A stretch of DNA of 6,831 bases from Actinomycetes bacterium (GCA_023434465.1 JAEYSQ010000153.1:1-6831), one strand, 5' to 3'; counted from the stretch's first letter, positions 1 through 6,831 are shown. Program-made: numbers and translations. Notes: a model not told the origin generated them from the sequence alone.

Positions 1-219
1 GAAGAGGCCAAGACCCTGATCGAGTACTGCGCGGGCGAGCTAGCCGCCGTCGACCGCGGCCTCAAGGAACTGAAACTCGAAGACCTCGCCAGCTCCCTCA
101 CCGCCAGCAGCGAAGAACCAACCACCCAGGTCGAAGCCACAGGATCAGCGTCACCGGCCCCGGCTGAAGAGCCGCCCCCGCCGTCGGCACCTCCGGGATA
201 TTCAGACGTTCCGTTTTAG
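1..219 (+). CDS. xseB: C-terminal part of probable exodeoxyribonuclease VII small subunit (XseB-like), 5' end outside window
   Basis: An open frame runs from base 1 to a TAG at 217-219, giving 72 residues with no start in view, so this is a 3' fragment. The visible protein opens with a charged helix (EEAKTLIEYCAGEL, then VDRGLKELKLEDL). It keeps the spacing of the XseB C-terminal helix: C10, then Leu at +4, an acidic residue at +8 and Leu at +11 and +14. In XseB this reads roughly C-x3-L-x2-A-E-x2-V-x2-L. Known role of the family: the small subunit binds XseA to form exonuclease VII, which degrades single-stranded DNA in the cytoplasm. After the helix comes a low-complexity tail of about 35 residues rich in Pro, Ala, Ser and Glu, ending GYSDVPF, which resembles the C-terminal tip of SSB. 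The XseB call rests on one helix pattern; another SSB-tip-bearing protein is possible. An xseA just upstream would support the call. The gene converges on the minus-strand operon, sharing four bases with it. Confidence 0.5.
   Translation, partial: EEAKTLIEYCAGELAAVDRGLKELKLEDLASSLTASSEEPTTQVEATGSASPAPAEEPPPPSAPPGYSDVPF
216..219. other. Overlapping convergent stop codons
   Basis: The plus-strand gene ends with TAG at 217-219, and the minus-strand helicase gene ends with TAA read from 218 to 216. The two coding regions overlap tail to tail by four bases, so there is no intergenic space for a terminator. Transcription of each gene must therefore stop inside the other gene or by a factor-dependent route. 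I saw no convincing hairpin with a T-tract within about 50 bases on either side. Confidence 0.85.
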
Positions 220-3200
220 ACGCCGAGGGTTTCGCAGGCCCAGCAGTTGCCGCAGGGCTGCCGGGTGGCTTCCGGTCCCCCGAGGTAGCGACCTTCGACT
301 ATGTCGCTGACGAGGGCCCCGATCGATTCTTCGGCTTGAAGCAGCCGCTCCCGGCCAAACAGGTCCCGGACCGGGTCTTCCGGCGCTCGCAGGAAAACGA
401 AAGCGGTTTCGACTTCGTCGACGTCGAGTGCCTTTGACACGGCCAGCGCGTAGAGATCACGCTGCAGGTCGTACTTTTCCATCAGCTCCCGGGTAGAGGT
501 GCCGTCAAGTCGATTCGACTTGTAATCCAGAATCATGGGCCTCACCGGGTCACGCACGAGAAGATCCGCGAAACCACGGACGATCACATCATCCAATTCC
601 ACCAGGAGTCCCGATTCGACATCGGCCTTTCGGTCGGCGAGCTCTCTGGCCAGGTCAGTCGAAAGGAAGTCGTCGATCATCTGCCGGGCCAGGGCGGACG
701 CGGTCGGATCGAGGATCTGACGGGCTTCGAGTTTCCCGGCGATCTCGGCGTCGGATGGGGAAATCCACCTGCGGGAAGGCAATGCCTCGAGCAGTTCATG
801 CACCGCAAGGCCGAAATCGGTTGGGTCGATCTCCCTCCGGGCCTCCAGTTCTGGGTCCAGGGGGATGCTTTCCCGATCCGGTTGTCCTGACGGGTCGAAC
901 TTCAGGACTCTCGTGGCGAAAAACCGCGCCGGGCATTCCCGGTACGAGGCAAGAGCCGAGTATGAGAGCGGCACGGCGGGGAAGCCGGCGAGTTCGGGAC
1001 GGTGGATCGGCGGATCCCCTGCACCCTGGTCAGGCTGGTTCAGCTTCTCGCTCCGGGTCACTTCGGCCAGAACTTCCGCCGACTCGGGTCGGTTCAGCGT
1101 TACCTCGACGGATATGGATGGCGTTCCGTTCTCCGGCTCTTCGAGAAAGTCGGGGCCAGGTACCGGGATCGTTCCGGGAAAGTCGTCGACGCCATAGATC
1201 TGGGTGAATCGCGTCGCAAATGAGTTGGCCTCCGTTTCGTCTGGAACGTCCTCGAGATCGGCGACTCCACTCAACACCAACCTGCTCTCGGCTCTGGTCA
1301 ACGCAACGTGAAGGATCCGCAGTTCCTCGTCGGTCAGGTCGATTCTCGACTGGGCGCTGAGTTCTTCCCAAGCGAACAGGTCAAGTCTGGAACCGCCGGG
1401 CACCGGCAGACGAAGGCCGACTTCGAACTTTCCCGGGTCGTCGTTGCGAGGCGAGATCCAGATCACGCTCTCGGAGTTCATTTTCGAGGTCAACCCCAGG
1501 TCGGCCACACAGACCATCGGGAACTCGAGCCCCTTCGACTTGTGGATCGTCATCAGTCGAACCACGTCGGCCTCTTCGTCCTCGGTCGCCACGGCCTGCT
1601 CGGAGTCCAGTCTCGAACTGTCGTCGATCCATTGGATCAGGCCTCGCAGGTCACGACCTTCGGTCGCTTCGTACTCGCCCGCGATCTCGGAAACACGCCG
1701 GATGTTCGCCAGTCCGGCCCCCGACGGATCCCGGATCAGGTTGACAAGGTCGTATCCGGTTTCGGTGACGGCCGCCTGGACGACTCCGGAAAGCGGAAGC
1801 TCCGGAAGACTGATCCTCAATCCGTCGATCCTGGTGACGAACTCCCGAGCCCGGCGTCTGTCGTCTTCTGAGAACTCCGGATCTTCGGTTGTCGCCAGCG
1901 TTTTGACCTGGGGCCACAGCGGGCTGTCCTCGTTACGTCGGCGAGCCAGCAGCCATAGGGCACTCGGGCTGAGCCCGCAGGCTGGTCCAGCGAGCGCCCC
2001 CACCAGGGCTTCGTCGTCCATCGGGTTCGCAACTGTCGCTAGCAGGGCCCGCATGTCGATGCCCTCTCGCGTATCCCAGAAGCCGGTTCCACCGACGACG
2101 TACGGCCTCAGGCCGACCTGCTTCAGTGCCGCCTCGAAAAGCCACATTCTGGTCTTAGTCCTGAGCAGCACGACGATGTCACCAGGTGAGATTCCTTGTT
2201 TCACGGCATCCCGGATGTGACGGGCCAACGCGAGAGCCTCGGCTTCGTGCTGACCGCGACTCTCGGTGATGTGCTGTTCACCGGTCGGTTTTGGTGCCAG
2301 CGGGCCAAGATCGGCGTCCTGCCAGGCTCCCGCTTCGGTCAGGATGACTTCTACCTTCGGGGCGGGCGGCGGCTCGGACTCCGGATCCGGTTTCCACCCG
2401 ACCCTCAACTTCTCGAACTCGTGACGGGTTCCACCGATTGCGCCACCCGGTTCGTCGTCGGTCCGCATCCCTTCGATCAGATTCTCGAACTGCTGGCCGA
2501 ACTCATTGACCGCTCCGATGACCGGGGCCTGTGAGCGGAAGTTGGCGCTGAGGGGCAGGGTCGTGACCTCGAAGCTGACCGGGTCACGTTCGCCCGCTGC
2601 CCGTCGCTCCGGATCCTCGGGTAGGCGGTAGGAGATTCCTGAGCGGCGCTGACGGTAGAGCTCGACGTCGGCGTACCGGAAGCCGTAGATCGCCTGCATT
2701 TCGTCGCCGACCGTGAACAGCGTGGTGTCCTCGCCGCGGAGAACATCGATCAGGTCCATCTGCAGCCGGTTCGTGTCCTGGAACTCGTCAACCATGATCT
2801 CGGTGTATTGCCGGCGGTAGTTGTCGGCGATCTCGGGGCGTCGGAGCAGAAGGTCGAGTGTTTTCAGCTGCAGATCCTCGAAGTCAAGACCGCCACGCCG
2901 GTCCTTCGACTTTTCGTATGCGGTTCCGTAGTTGAAGAGCAACTCTGAGAGCAGTGGCCAGAACCTCATCCCAACTTCGCGGCTGAGCAGCTCCGTCTTG
3001 GCCCGTCTGACCACTTCACAGAGTTCCGGCATTTTCCCGGAGTTCTTGTAGAAGTCGACCGCGGCCAGATCGTCATGTGAGAGGTTCTCGGGCACTGTCC
3101 CCTCTAGGTATGCGACCAGATTCGCGATCTTCTTTCGGGGGGCGGCGGTGAGAGAACTGTCACCGGCAGCGTGAAGTGCCGAACGCAGCATTTCCAAGTG

Positions 3201-3773
3201 GATGGCCTCCAGCGGCCGTGGTTGCGGCGGGTCAGGAAGCTTCGGTTTGAACTCTCCGGCGGCTCTGAGCCGTTCGTAGGCCGACTGGATTCCCCATTTG
3301 AGCGTGTTCTGGTTGAAGCGGGAGAGCAGTTCGATCGCCTCGTCGCTTTCACAGGTCAACCCGACAGCGGTCTCGTAGGCCGTCTCCTTCAGTCTCGACG
3401 CGACGACGTCATCGATCACGTCGAAGGCCGGGTCGACTGCAGCGGCGACCGGGTGCGACCGGAGGATCCGGGCACAGATCGAGTGGAAGGTCCCGACCCA
3501 CAGCGAACCCATCGAGAAATCACGGTCGCCGGAATCCCGCAGGCTGCGAATCCGGTTCCGGAGTTCTCCCGCAGCCTTGTCCGTGAAGGTGAAGACCAGA
3601 ATCTCCGACGGTTCACGTTCTTCCGTGACCGAGCCGTCCGTGAACTTGCCGGTCAGCAGCCGTTCGTAGCGGTTGACCGTCGTGCTCGTCTTGCCCGATC
3701 CGGCTCCGGCCTGCAGGAGGATGTCGCGATCCCCGCAGTCGATTGCTCGTGCCTGTTCCGGTGTCAGGGCCAT
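216..3773 (-). CDS. addA: AddA-like ATP-dependent helicase-nuclease (UvrD/Rep motor plus RecB-type PD-(D/E)XK nuclease)
   Basis: The 1185-residue product is predicted to be the motor subunit of an AddAB/AdnAB-type double-strand-break resection enzyme. Numbering from MALTPEQ, the SF1A motifs run in order: Q motif LTPEQARAI (3-11), Walker A GAGSGKT (23-29), Ia (58-75), TFHSICARIL (95-104), Walker B VDEFQDTN (328-335), motif III VGDEMQAIYGFR (355-366), LSANFRS (408-414), motif V MTIHKSKGLEF (741-751) and motif VI LHVALTRAESRL (821-832). The nuclease domain (about 935-1180) has H992, D1070, D1083-Y-K1085 and Q1104-x3-Y1108, so its active site looks complete. C947 plus C1174, C1177 and C1180 look like a [4Fe-4S] site. 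The length is close to AddA of B. subtilis (about 1230). I chose ATG at 3773 because the Q motif begins there and it overlaps the upstream stop by 10 bases. An in-frame ATG at 3896 would add 41 Arg/Pro-rich residues that only shadow the upstream gene. An AGGA lies at 3785-3788, 11 bases upstream, which is long spacing, so translational coupling is likely. AdnB is an alternative name. Confidence 0.93.
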   Translation of the reverse strand: MALTPEQARAIDCGDRDILLQAGAGSGKTSTTVNRYERLLTGKFTDGSVTEEREPSEILVFTFTDKAAGELRNRIRSLRDSGDRDFSMGSLWVGTFHSICARILRSHPVAAAVDPAFDVIDDVVASRLKETAYETAVGLTCESDEAIELLSRFNQNTLKWGIQSAYERLRAAGEFKPKLPDPPQPRPLEAIHLEMLRSALHAAGDSSLTAAPRKKIANLVAYLEGTVPENLSHDDLAAVDFYKNSGKMPELCEVVRRAKTELLSREVGMRFWPLLSELLFNYGTAYEKSKDRRGGLDFEDLQLKTLDLLLRRPEIADNYRRQYTEIMVDEFQDTNRLQMDLIDVLRGEDTTLFTVGDEMQAIYGFRYADVELYRQRRSGISYRLPEDPERRAAGERDPVSFEVTTLPLSANFRSQAPVIGAVNEFGQQFENLIEGMRTDDEPGGAIGGTRHEFEKLRVGWKPDPESEPPPAPKVEVILTEAGAWQDADLGPLAPKPTGEQHITESRGQHEAEALALARHIRDAVKQGISPGDIVVLLRTKTRMWLFEAALKQVGLRPYVVGGTGFWDTREGIDMRALLATVANPMDDEALVGALAGPACGLSPSALWLLARRRNEDSPLWPQVKTLATTEDPEFSEDDRRRAREFVTRIDGLRISLPELPLSGVVQAAVTETGYDLVNLIRDPSGAGLANIRRVSEIAGEYEATEGRDLRGLIQWIDDSSRLDSEQAVATEDEEADVVRLMTIHKSKGLEFPMVCVADLGLTSKMNSESVIWISPRNDDPGKFEVGLRLPVPGGSRLDLFAWEELSAQSRIDLTDEELRILHVALTRAESRLVLSGVADLEDVPDETEANSFATRFTQIYGVDDFPGTIPVPGPDFLEEPENGTPSISVEVTLNRPESAEVLAEVTRSEKLNQPDQGAGDPPIHRPELAGFPAVPLSYSALASYRECPARFFATRVLKFDPSGQPDRESIPLDPELEARREIDPTDFGLAVHELLEALPSRRWISPSDAEIAGKLEARQILDPTASALARQMIDDFLSTDLARELADRKADVESGLLVELDDVIVRGFADLLVRDPVRPMILDYKSNRLDGTSTRELMEKYDLQRDLYALAVSKALDVDEVETAFVFLRAPEDPVRDLFGRERLLQAEESIGALVSDIVEGRYLGGPEATRQPCGNCWACETLGV
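3764..3773 (-). promoter_or_regulatory. 10-base stop/start overlap coupling the two nuclease subunits
   Basis: On the minus strand the sequence CGATGGCCCTGACACC carries both the end of the upstream frame (R-W-P-stop, TGA at 3766-3764) and the start of the downstream frame (ATG at 3773-3771, M-A-L-T). The two frames overlap by ten bases. Such an overlap normally lets terminating ribosomes re-initiate and so keeps two subunits near equal amounts; that effect is inferred. It also supports the ATG at 3773 over the upstream in-frame ATG. Confidence 0.75.
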
Positions 3774-6721
3774 CGGAACCGGGGTCCTGCGTAGGTTTCC
3801 TCGACGTCCGGGGTCCAGTCCGGAACGCCGGCATGCGAATAGTGGTTCATGCACTCTGTGGGGTCGTGCTCGATCTGCCCGTGGAGGATCTTCCACGCCG
3901 CTTCCGCGGCCAGTTCGACGCCCTGCTGAATTTCCTCCGGCAGGTCAGCGACGAAGTCGCCGGCGACCGGATTCAGGTCCTTCAGATCGGGCTTGGCCGA
4001 CTCGTCGATCATGCCTCGCGGCCGGTGCTTGGCAGCAAAGACAGGAACATAGAGTCCCGCCGCCGGCTCGAGGCCCCAGAGCACTTCAAGCGCTCTCAGA
4101 TACAGCGGTAGCTGCACCTTTCCCTCCCGGCGAAGCTCCGCCAGGGTCTTGTACGAGGAGGAACCGGACTTGTAGTCGAAGACGATTCCCCGGCCCGAAT
4201 CGTCCCGGTCGATCCGGTCGATCATTCCCCGCAGGCTCCAGCCGTCGAACTCCAGGGGTGGCTTCGAGTCGTCACTCTCGAATCCGAACTTTCGCTCCAG
4301 ATCGATCGGCCGAAACACGGTGGACTCCCGGGTCGCTTCCCTCCGCAGGAAGCGCTCCAGTTCCGCCGCGACCTGCCGACGCTGAATCCGGTGTGCGGCG
4401 GAATCGCCACCGAGGGCACAGGCACCGGCCAGCGAGTCAACCAGCGTGGCCATCTCCTCGATCCAATCGTCGATGTCGCCAGATGTGGGGAGGGCACCGG
4501 GCCGCGACCCGTACAGATTGGCCAGCACCTCATGGACGAGATTTCCCTTCGACAGGGCCTCCGGCTCGGGACCGAAACGAAGCGGGCTCATCGCCCTTTC
4601 GAAGAACCAGCGGTAGGGGCAATCGATGAATGCCTCCAGAGCGGTAGCCGAGAACATGCTCCGCTCGGCGAGCAGGGTCGTCGCGGCCGGGGAGTCGATG
4701 TTTCCGAGGTCCGCTGTCGCCATTTCGACTTCCCGCGCCCGCATCACTTCCAGGTTCATCGACTTCGCTTCCTCTGACGCGAGCGGGTCCGCCACGTTCC
4801 CGGACGCGGCGACCGAGAGCGCCCACTCGTGTTGACTGGGCGATCCACCGACCGGGAACACGATGTCTGAACTCGACCTCCGGATCAGTTTGATGCCGGC
4901 GCCGTCGTTCACGAAGAGACGCTTTACCTCGCCGATCATCGCGGAGGGAAACTCGGCCTTGCCGTGAACGTCGGCGACCCGATGTGACAGCCATAGTCCC
5001 TTGGTTGGCACGGCCAGGCATGAGTAAAAGAGATAAGTCTCCTGCTGTTCCTGGTCTGCCAGTTCCGGCATTCCCAACGAAGCCCGTGCTTCGTTGGAGA
5101 TGAGCGGGCTTCCCTGGGCACCACCGAGGTCCTTCTCCTGAAGCGAGGCCATGAAGAGGTAGTCGGCCCGTTTGGCCCGCATCGAATAGGGACTCCCGAT
5201 TCTGACCGTGTGGGCGGTGGGAACTGCCCAAGTCTTGATCGAGCCGCTGTTCAGGGCCTCGATCAAAACGCTCGCCGGGAGCTGGTCACCGTGGAGACCT
5301 TTGAGTTCTTCGCAGGCGCGATTTATGGCACTTGCCATCTGCGTCTCGGTCGCGATCGATGGCGTCGGGAGAGACCCCGGTCGGCCGACCACGAGCATTT
5401 TCGCGCCTTGGGTGACGAGAGCCTGCACGGCCTCGCTCACGTTCCCGCTCCTGATCTCGGCCAGCCCCGGCAGCGCTTCCTGCCAATGAGCGGGCAGGTC
5501 GCTTATCACCGTCTCGGCTGACTCCACACCTTCGCGGACCGCTTTCAACTCGATACCGTCGACCGTGCCCGGGTCCAGGCCAAGGGGACCTCTCAGCCAG
5601 GCGAACAACCGATCGACCGGGCTTCGCGAACCCGTCGCGAGCAGGAAATTGATCGCGGACTGGCCGACCGCAGTTTCGGGTGCCGTGGTCTCCGCTTCGA
5701 GCATGACCGGGATCCTGTACTCGGAGAGAATTTCCACGAGAGCTGCGCCATTGGTCGCCGGGGAATCGATTGCGATCGCGATCTCGCCCGGATCGGTGCC
5801 GTCGTCGACGAGTCGCGCGATCTCGGCTCCGATCGCTTCGGCTTCTCCCCGGCGTCCCGACGCTTCGATCAGGGTGAGGGCACTGCGGGGCTTGAGGGTC
5901 CCTGCCTTCTCCGGGTCGAAGAAGCTCCGCTCCAGATCGACCAGGAGAGCGGCATGATCGGCATCCTCTGACGGCCGACTGGTTTCCCGTTCGACTGTTC
6001 CCCCGATTTTTTCGAGTCGTCCGAGCAGTCTCTCGGTGATCGCCATCGCTTCGTTTCCCTGCTCGTGAGTAATCGCAATCGTGACACTGGTTTTCTCCGC
6101 GAGTCTCCTCACAAGCTCGAGCTGTTGCTCGGTCAGGTCGTCGAAACCGGCGATGAACAGCGGCCTGCCTTCCCATTCGTCCAACGGCCGGATGGTCGCC
6201 AGAGCCGCCCGTTCGGCAAGGTCAGTCAGGTCCGCATCGTGAAGCGCATCGATGTAGAGCCGATAGACATCGGCAGCCGGACCGGCGAGAGCTGCGATCT
6301 CGGGGTCTTCAAAGGCTTCCGGCGCGATCAGGCTGGCCCGAAATTCGTCGATCACCTGAAGTGCCGCATCGATGAGCCCGGGCTGATCCTCCAGTCGACT
6401 TGCGATCGCCGGCCAGCCGGCCCGGATCGCCCCGGTCGCGAGCGAGCGGCGACGAAGAGGAGTGGCGATGCGGCTTTCTTCCCCGTAACTTCGGGATGCA
6501 CTTGCGTCGCCGAGGATCAGGTCGATCAGGTCCTTGAAGTGGACGACCCTTCCACCCAGGAACGCCCTGCGCCCTCGAGTCAGCCGCCGTTCCCACCCGA
6601 AGATGTCATCGGTCGAGGGAACGACAAGCACCGGATCGTCGGTGATCCGGGACTCGTACTTCTCTCGAACGAGTTCGGTTCGACCGGAATTCGGGGGTCC
6701 TTTGATGATGGTCAGGGACAC
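3764..6721 (-). CDS. addB: AddB-like subunit of helicase-nuclease complex: degenerate motor plus RecB-type nuclease
   Basis: The 985-residue product is the likely partner of the AddA-like protein encoded next to it. The N-terminus has a P-loop-like GPPNSGRT (8-15) in which the usual Walker A lysine is Arg14 (codon CGA). FIAGFDDLTEQQLEL (189-203) matches the segment that replaces Walker B in AddB-type proteins, and motif VI is eroded to YSCLAVPTKGLWLS (566-579). I therefore infer that it does not work as a helicase. In AddB of B. subtilis this region scans for the Chi sequence; whether that holds here is unknown. The C-terminal nuclease domain (about 688-960) looks intact: FIDCPYRWFF (698-707), H730, D835 in GMIDRID, D849-Y-K851 and Q870-x3-Y874. 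The C-terminal cysteine triplet that binds Fe-S in classic AddB is absent; only C701 and C957 lie near the expected places. Translation starts at GTG (6721), because an in-frame TAG sits at 6733-6731 and no Shine-Dalgarno is evident. It is shorter than B. subtilis AddB (about 1166) and near mycobacterial AdnA (about 1045), so AdnA is an alternative name. The addB-addA order matches B. subtilis. Confidence 0.85.
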   Translation of the reverse strand: MSLTIIKGPPNSGRTELVREKYESRITDDPVLVVPSTDDIFGWERRLTRGRRAFLGGRVVHFKDLIDLILGDASASRSYGEESRIATPLRRRSLATGAIRAGWPAIASRLEDQPGLIDAALQVIDEFRASLIAPEAFEDPEIAALAGPAADVYRLYIDALHDADLTDLAERAALATIRPLDEWEGRPLFIAGFDDLTEQQLELVRRLAEKTSVTIAITHEQGNEAMAITERLLGRLEKIGGTVERETSRPSEDADHAALLVDLERSFFDPEKAGTLKPRSALTLIEASGRRGEAEAIGAEIARLVDDGTDPGEIAIAIDSPATNGAALVEILSEYRIPVMLEAETTAPETAVGQSAINFLLATGSRSPVDRLFAWLRGPLGLDPGTVDGIELKAVREGVESAETVISDLPAHWQEALPGLAEIRSGNVSEAVQALVTQGAKMLVVGRPGSLPTPSIATETQMASAINRACEELKGLHGDQLPASVLIEALNSGSIKTWAVPTAHTVRIGSPYSMRAKRADYLFMASLQEKDLGGAQGSPLISNEARASLGMPELADQEQQETYLFYSCLAVPTKGLWLSHRVADVHGKAEFPSAMIGEVKRLFVNDGAGIKLIRRSSSDIVFPVGGSPSQHEWALSVAASGNVADPLASEEAKSMNLEVMRAREVEMATADLGNIDSPAATTLLAERSMFSATALEAFIDCPYRWFFERAMSPLRFGPEPEALSKGNLVHEVLANLYGSRPGALPTSGDIDDWIEEMATLVDSLAGACALGGDSAAHRIQRRQVAAELERFLRREATRESTVFRPIDLERKFGFESDDSKPPLEFDGWSLRGMIDRIDRDDSGRGIVFDYKSGSSSYKTLAELRREGKVQLPLYLRALEVLWGLEPAAGLYVPVFAAKHRPRGMIDESAKPDLKDLNPVAGDFVADLPEEIQQGVELAAEAAWKILHGQIEHDPTECMNHYSHAGVPDWTPDVEETYAGPRFRWP

Positions 6722-6727
6722 GGGGCA

Positions 6728-6733
6728 ACTCTA
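6728..6733 (-). promoter_or_regulatory. Candidate -10 element (TAGAGT) for a leaderless addBA transcript
   Basis: Reading the minus strand, TAGAGT occupies 6733-6728 and fits the actinobacterial -10 pattern TANNNT. Six bases (TGCCCC) separate it from the GTG at 6721, so a start of transcription at the normal distance falls on the G of the start codon. That would make the mRNA leaderless, which agrees with the lack of a Shine-Dalgarno. No good -35 box is present 16-19 bases upstream (the stretch there reads roughly GAAAACG), so the assignment rests on the -10 and its spacing alone. Confidence 0.4.
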
Positions 6734-6831
6734 CGGTCGGGGGCGGCGATCGTTTTCTGACACTTCGCGATATGCGGGAAGCTTCGTTTTCCTTCTTCCG
6801 ATCCGCAAAGTGCGGGTTTCTGCAACAGTTT
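6734..6831. other. Short gene-free upstream region
   Basis: This 98-base stretch lies upstream of the operon and runs off the window. I find no coding frame with a supported start. It is more A/T-rich than the genes, as expected for a promoter-bearing spacer. It contains a small hairpin at 6801-6817 (core CCGCA-AAG-TGCGG, extended by a T-G and an A-T pair), followed on the plus strand by only a short GTTTCTG run. The hairpin could be a weak terminator for something on the plus strand, but no plus-strand gene precedes it here, so I give it no function. Confidence 0.3.

Noticed and set aside
1444..2220. 258-residue plus-strand open frame inside the AddA-like gene
   Set aside because: It is Ser/Arg/Pro-rich and lies opposite helicase motifs V and nearby conserved sequence, as expected for an antisense shadow in GC-rich DNA.
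3774..3896. N-terminal extension of the AddA-like protein from an in-frame ATG at 3896 (41 extra residues)
   Set aside because: The extension is Arg/Pro-rich, lies wholly inside the upstream coding region in another frame, and precedes the Q motif with which UvrD-type helicases normally begin. The ATG at 3773 gives a standard N-terminus and a 10-base overlap.
3673..4629. 318-residue plus-strand open frame antisense to the junction of the two subunits
   Set aside because: It begins opposite the Walker A codons (its VVLVLPDPAPA is the usual mirror of an AGSGKT loop in GC-rich DNA), is low-complexity Arg/Pro/Ser-rich, and shows no recognisable domain.
5286..6176. 296-residue minus-strand open frame within the AddB-like gene in another frame
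   Set aside because: Its composition is dominated by Arg/Gly/Asp and it has no domain. It is a frame-shifted shadow of a gene that is intact through this stretch.
6515..6535. Tandem GATCAGGTC repeat as a regulatory or origin-like element
   Set aside because: It lies inside coding sequence and encodes the D-L-I-D-L-I stretch of the AddB-like protein, so ordinary coding explains it.
6065..6760. 231-residue plus-strand open frame covering the AddB-like start and promoter region
   Set aside because: It is antisense to the conserved P-loop region, has no evident Shine-Dalgarno or domain, and runs through the likely promoter.
6801..6817. Hairpin (CCGCA-AAG-TGCGG) as a rho-independent terminator
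   Set aside because: The stem is only five perfect pairs plus a wobble and an A-T pair, the T-run after it is broken (GTTTCTG), and no gene in this window reads into it on the plus strand.

Overview
The window is high-GC DNA (about 60% G+C by eye) from a bacterium, most likely a high-GC Gram-positive. Two wordings suggest an actinobacterium, perhaps of the Thermoleophilia/Solirubrobacterales type: motif III of the large helicase reads VGDEMQAIYGFRYADVE, and a GTG start lies exactly where a leaderless transcript would begin. The lineage is inference, because no marker gene is present. There is no sign of phage, transposon, CRISPR, tRNA or rRNA. The region reads as a compact chromosomal DNA-repair locus.

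Layout. Positions 1-219 (+) hold the 3' end of a gene whose product fits the C-terminus of exodeoxyribonuclease VII small subunit (XseB), followed by a Pro/Ala/Glu-rich tail ending in an SSB-tip-like SDVPF. Its stop overlaps, tail to tail, the stop of a long minus-strand operon. That operon fills the rest of the window: an AddB-like subunit (3764-6721, 985 aa, GTG start) is transcribed first, then an AddA-like helicase-nuclease (216-3773, 1185 aa from the preferred start). Their reading frames overlap by 10 bases. Upstream of the operon are 110 bases without a gene (6722-6831), whose only supportable signal is a -10-like TAGAGT placed for a leaderless transcript.

How the genes work together. 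The two large proteins are predicted to form a heterodimeric AddAB/AdnAB-type helicase-nuclease. This kind of enzyme unwinds and resects double-strand breaks to prepare a 3' strand for RecA. The AddA-like subunit has every SF1A helicase motif. The AddB-like subunit has lost the conserved Walker A lysine and has a degenerate motif VI, so it looks like a non-motor, scaffold or scanning subunit. Both subunits keep a complete RecB-type PD-(D/E)XK nuclease active site. The likely Fe-S cysteine set (one Cys before the nuclease core plus three at the extreme C-terminus) is in the AddA-like subunit and missing from the AddB-like one, the reverse of Bacillus subtilis AddAB. The neighbouring ExoVII small-subunit candidate would add a second exonuclease to the locus.

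I see no wholly new system here. The points that merit a second look are the swapped Fe-S site, the K-to-R Walker A, the SSB-like tip on the XseB candidate, and the very tight gene packing.
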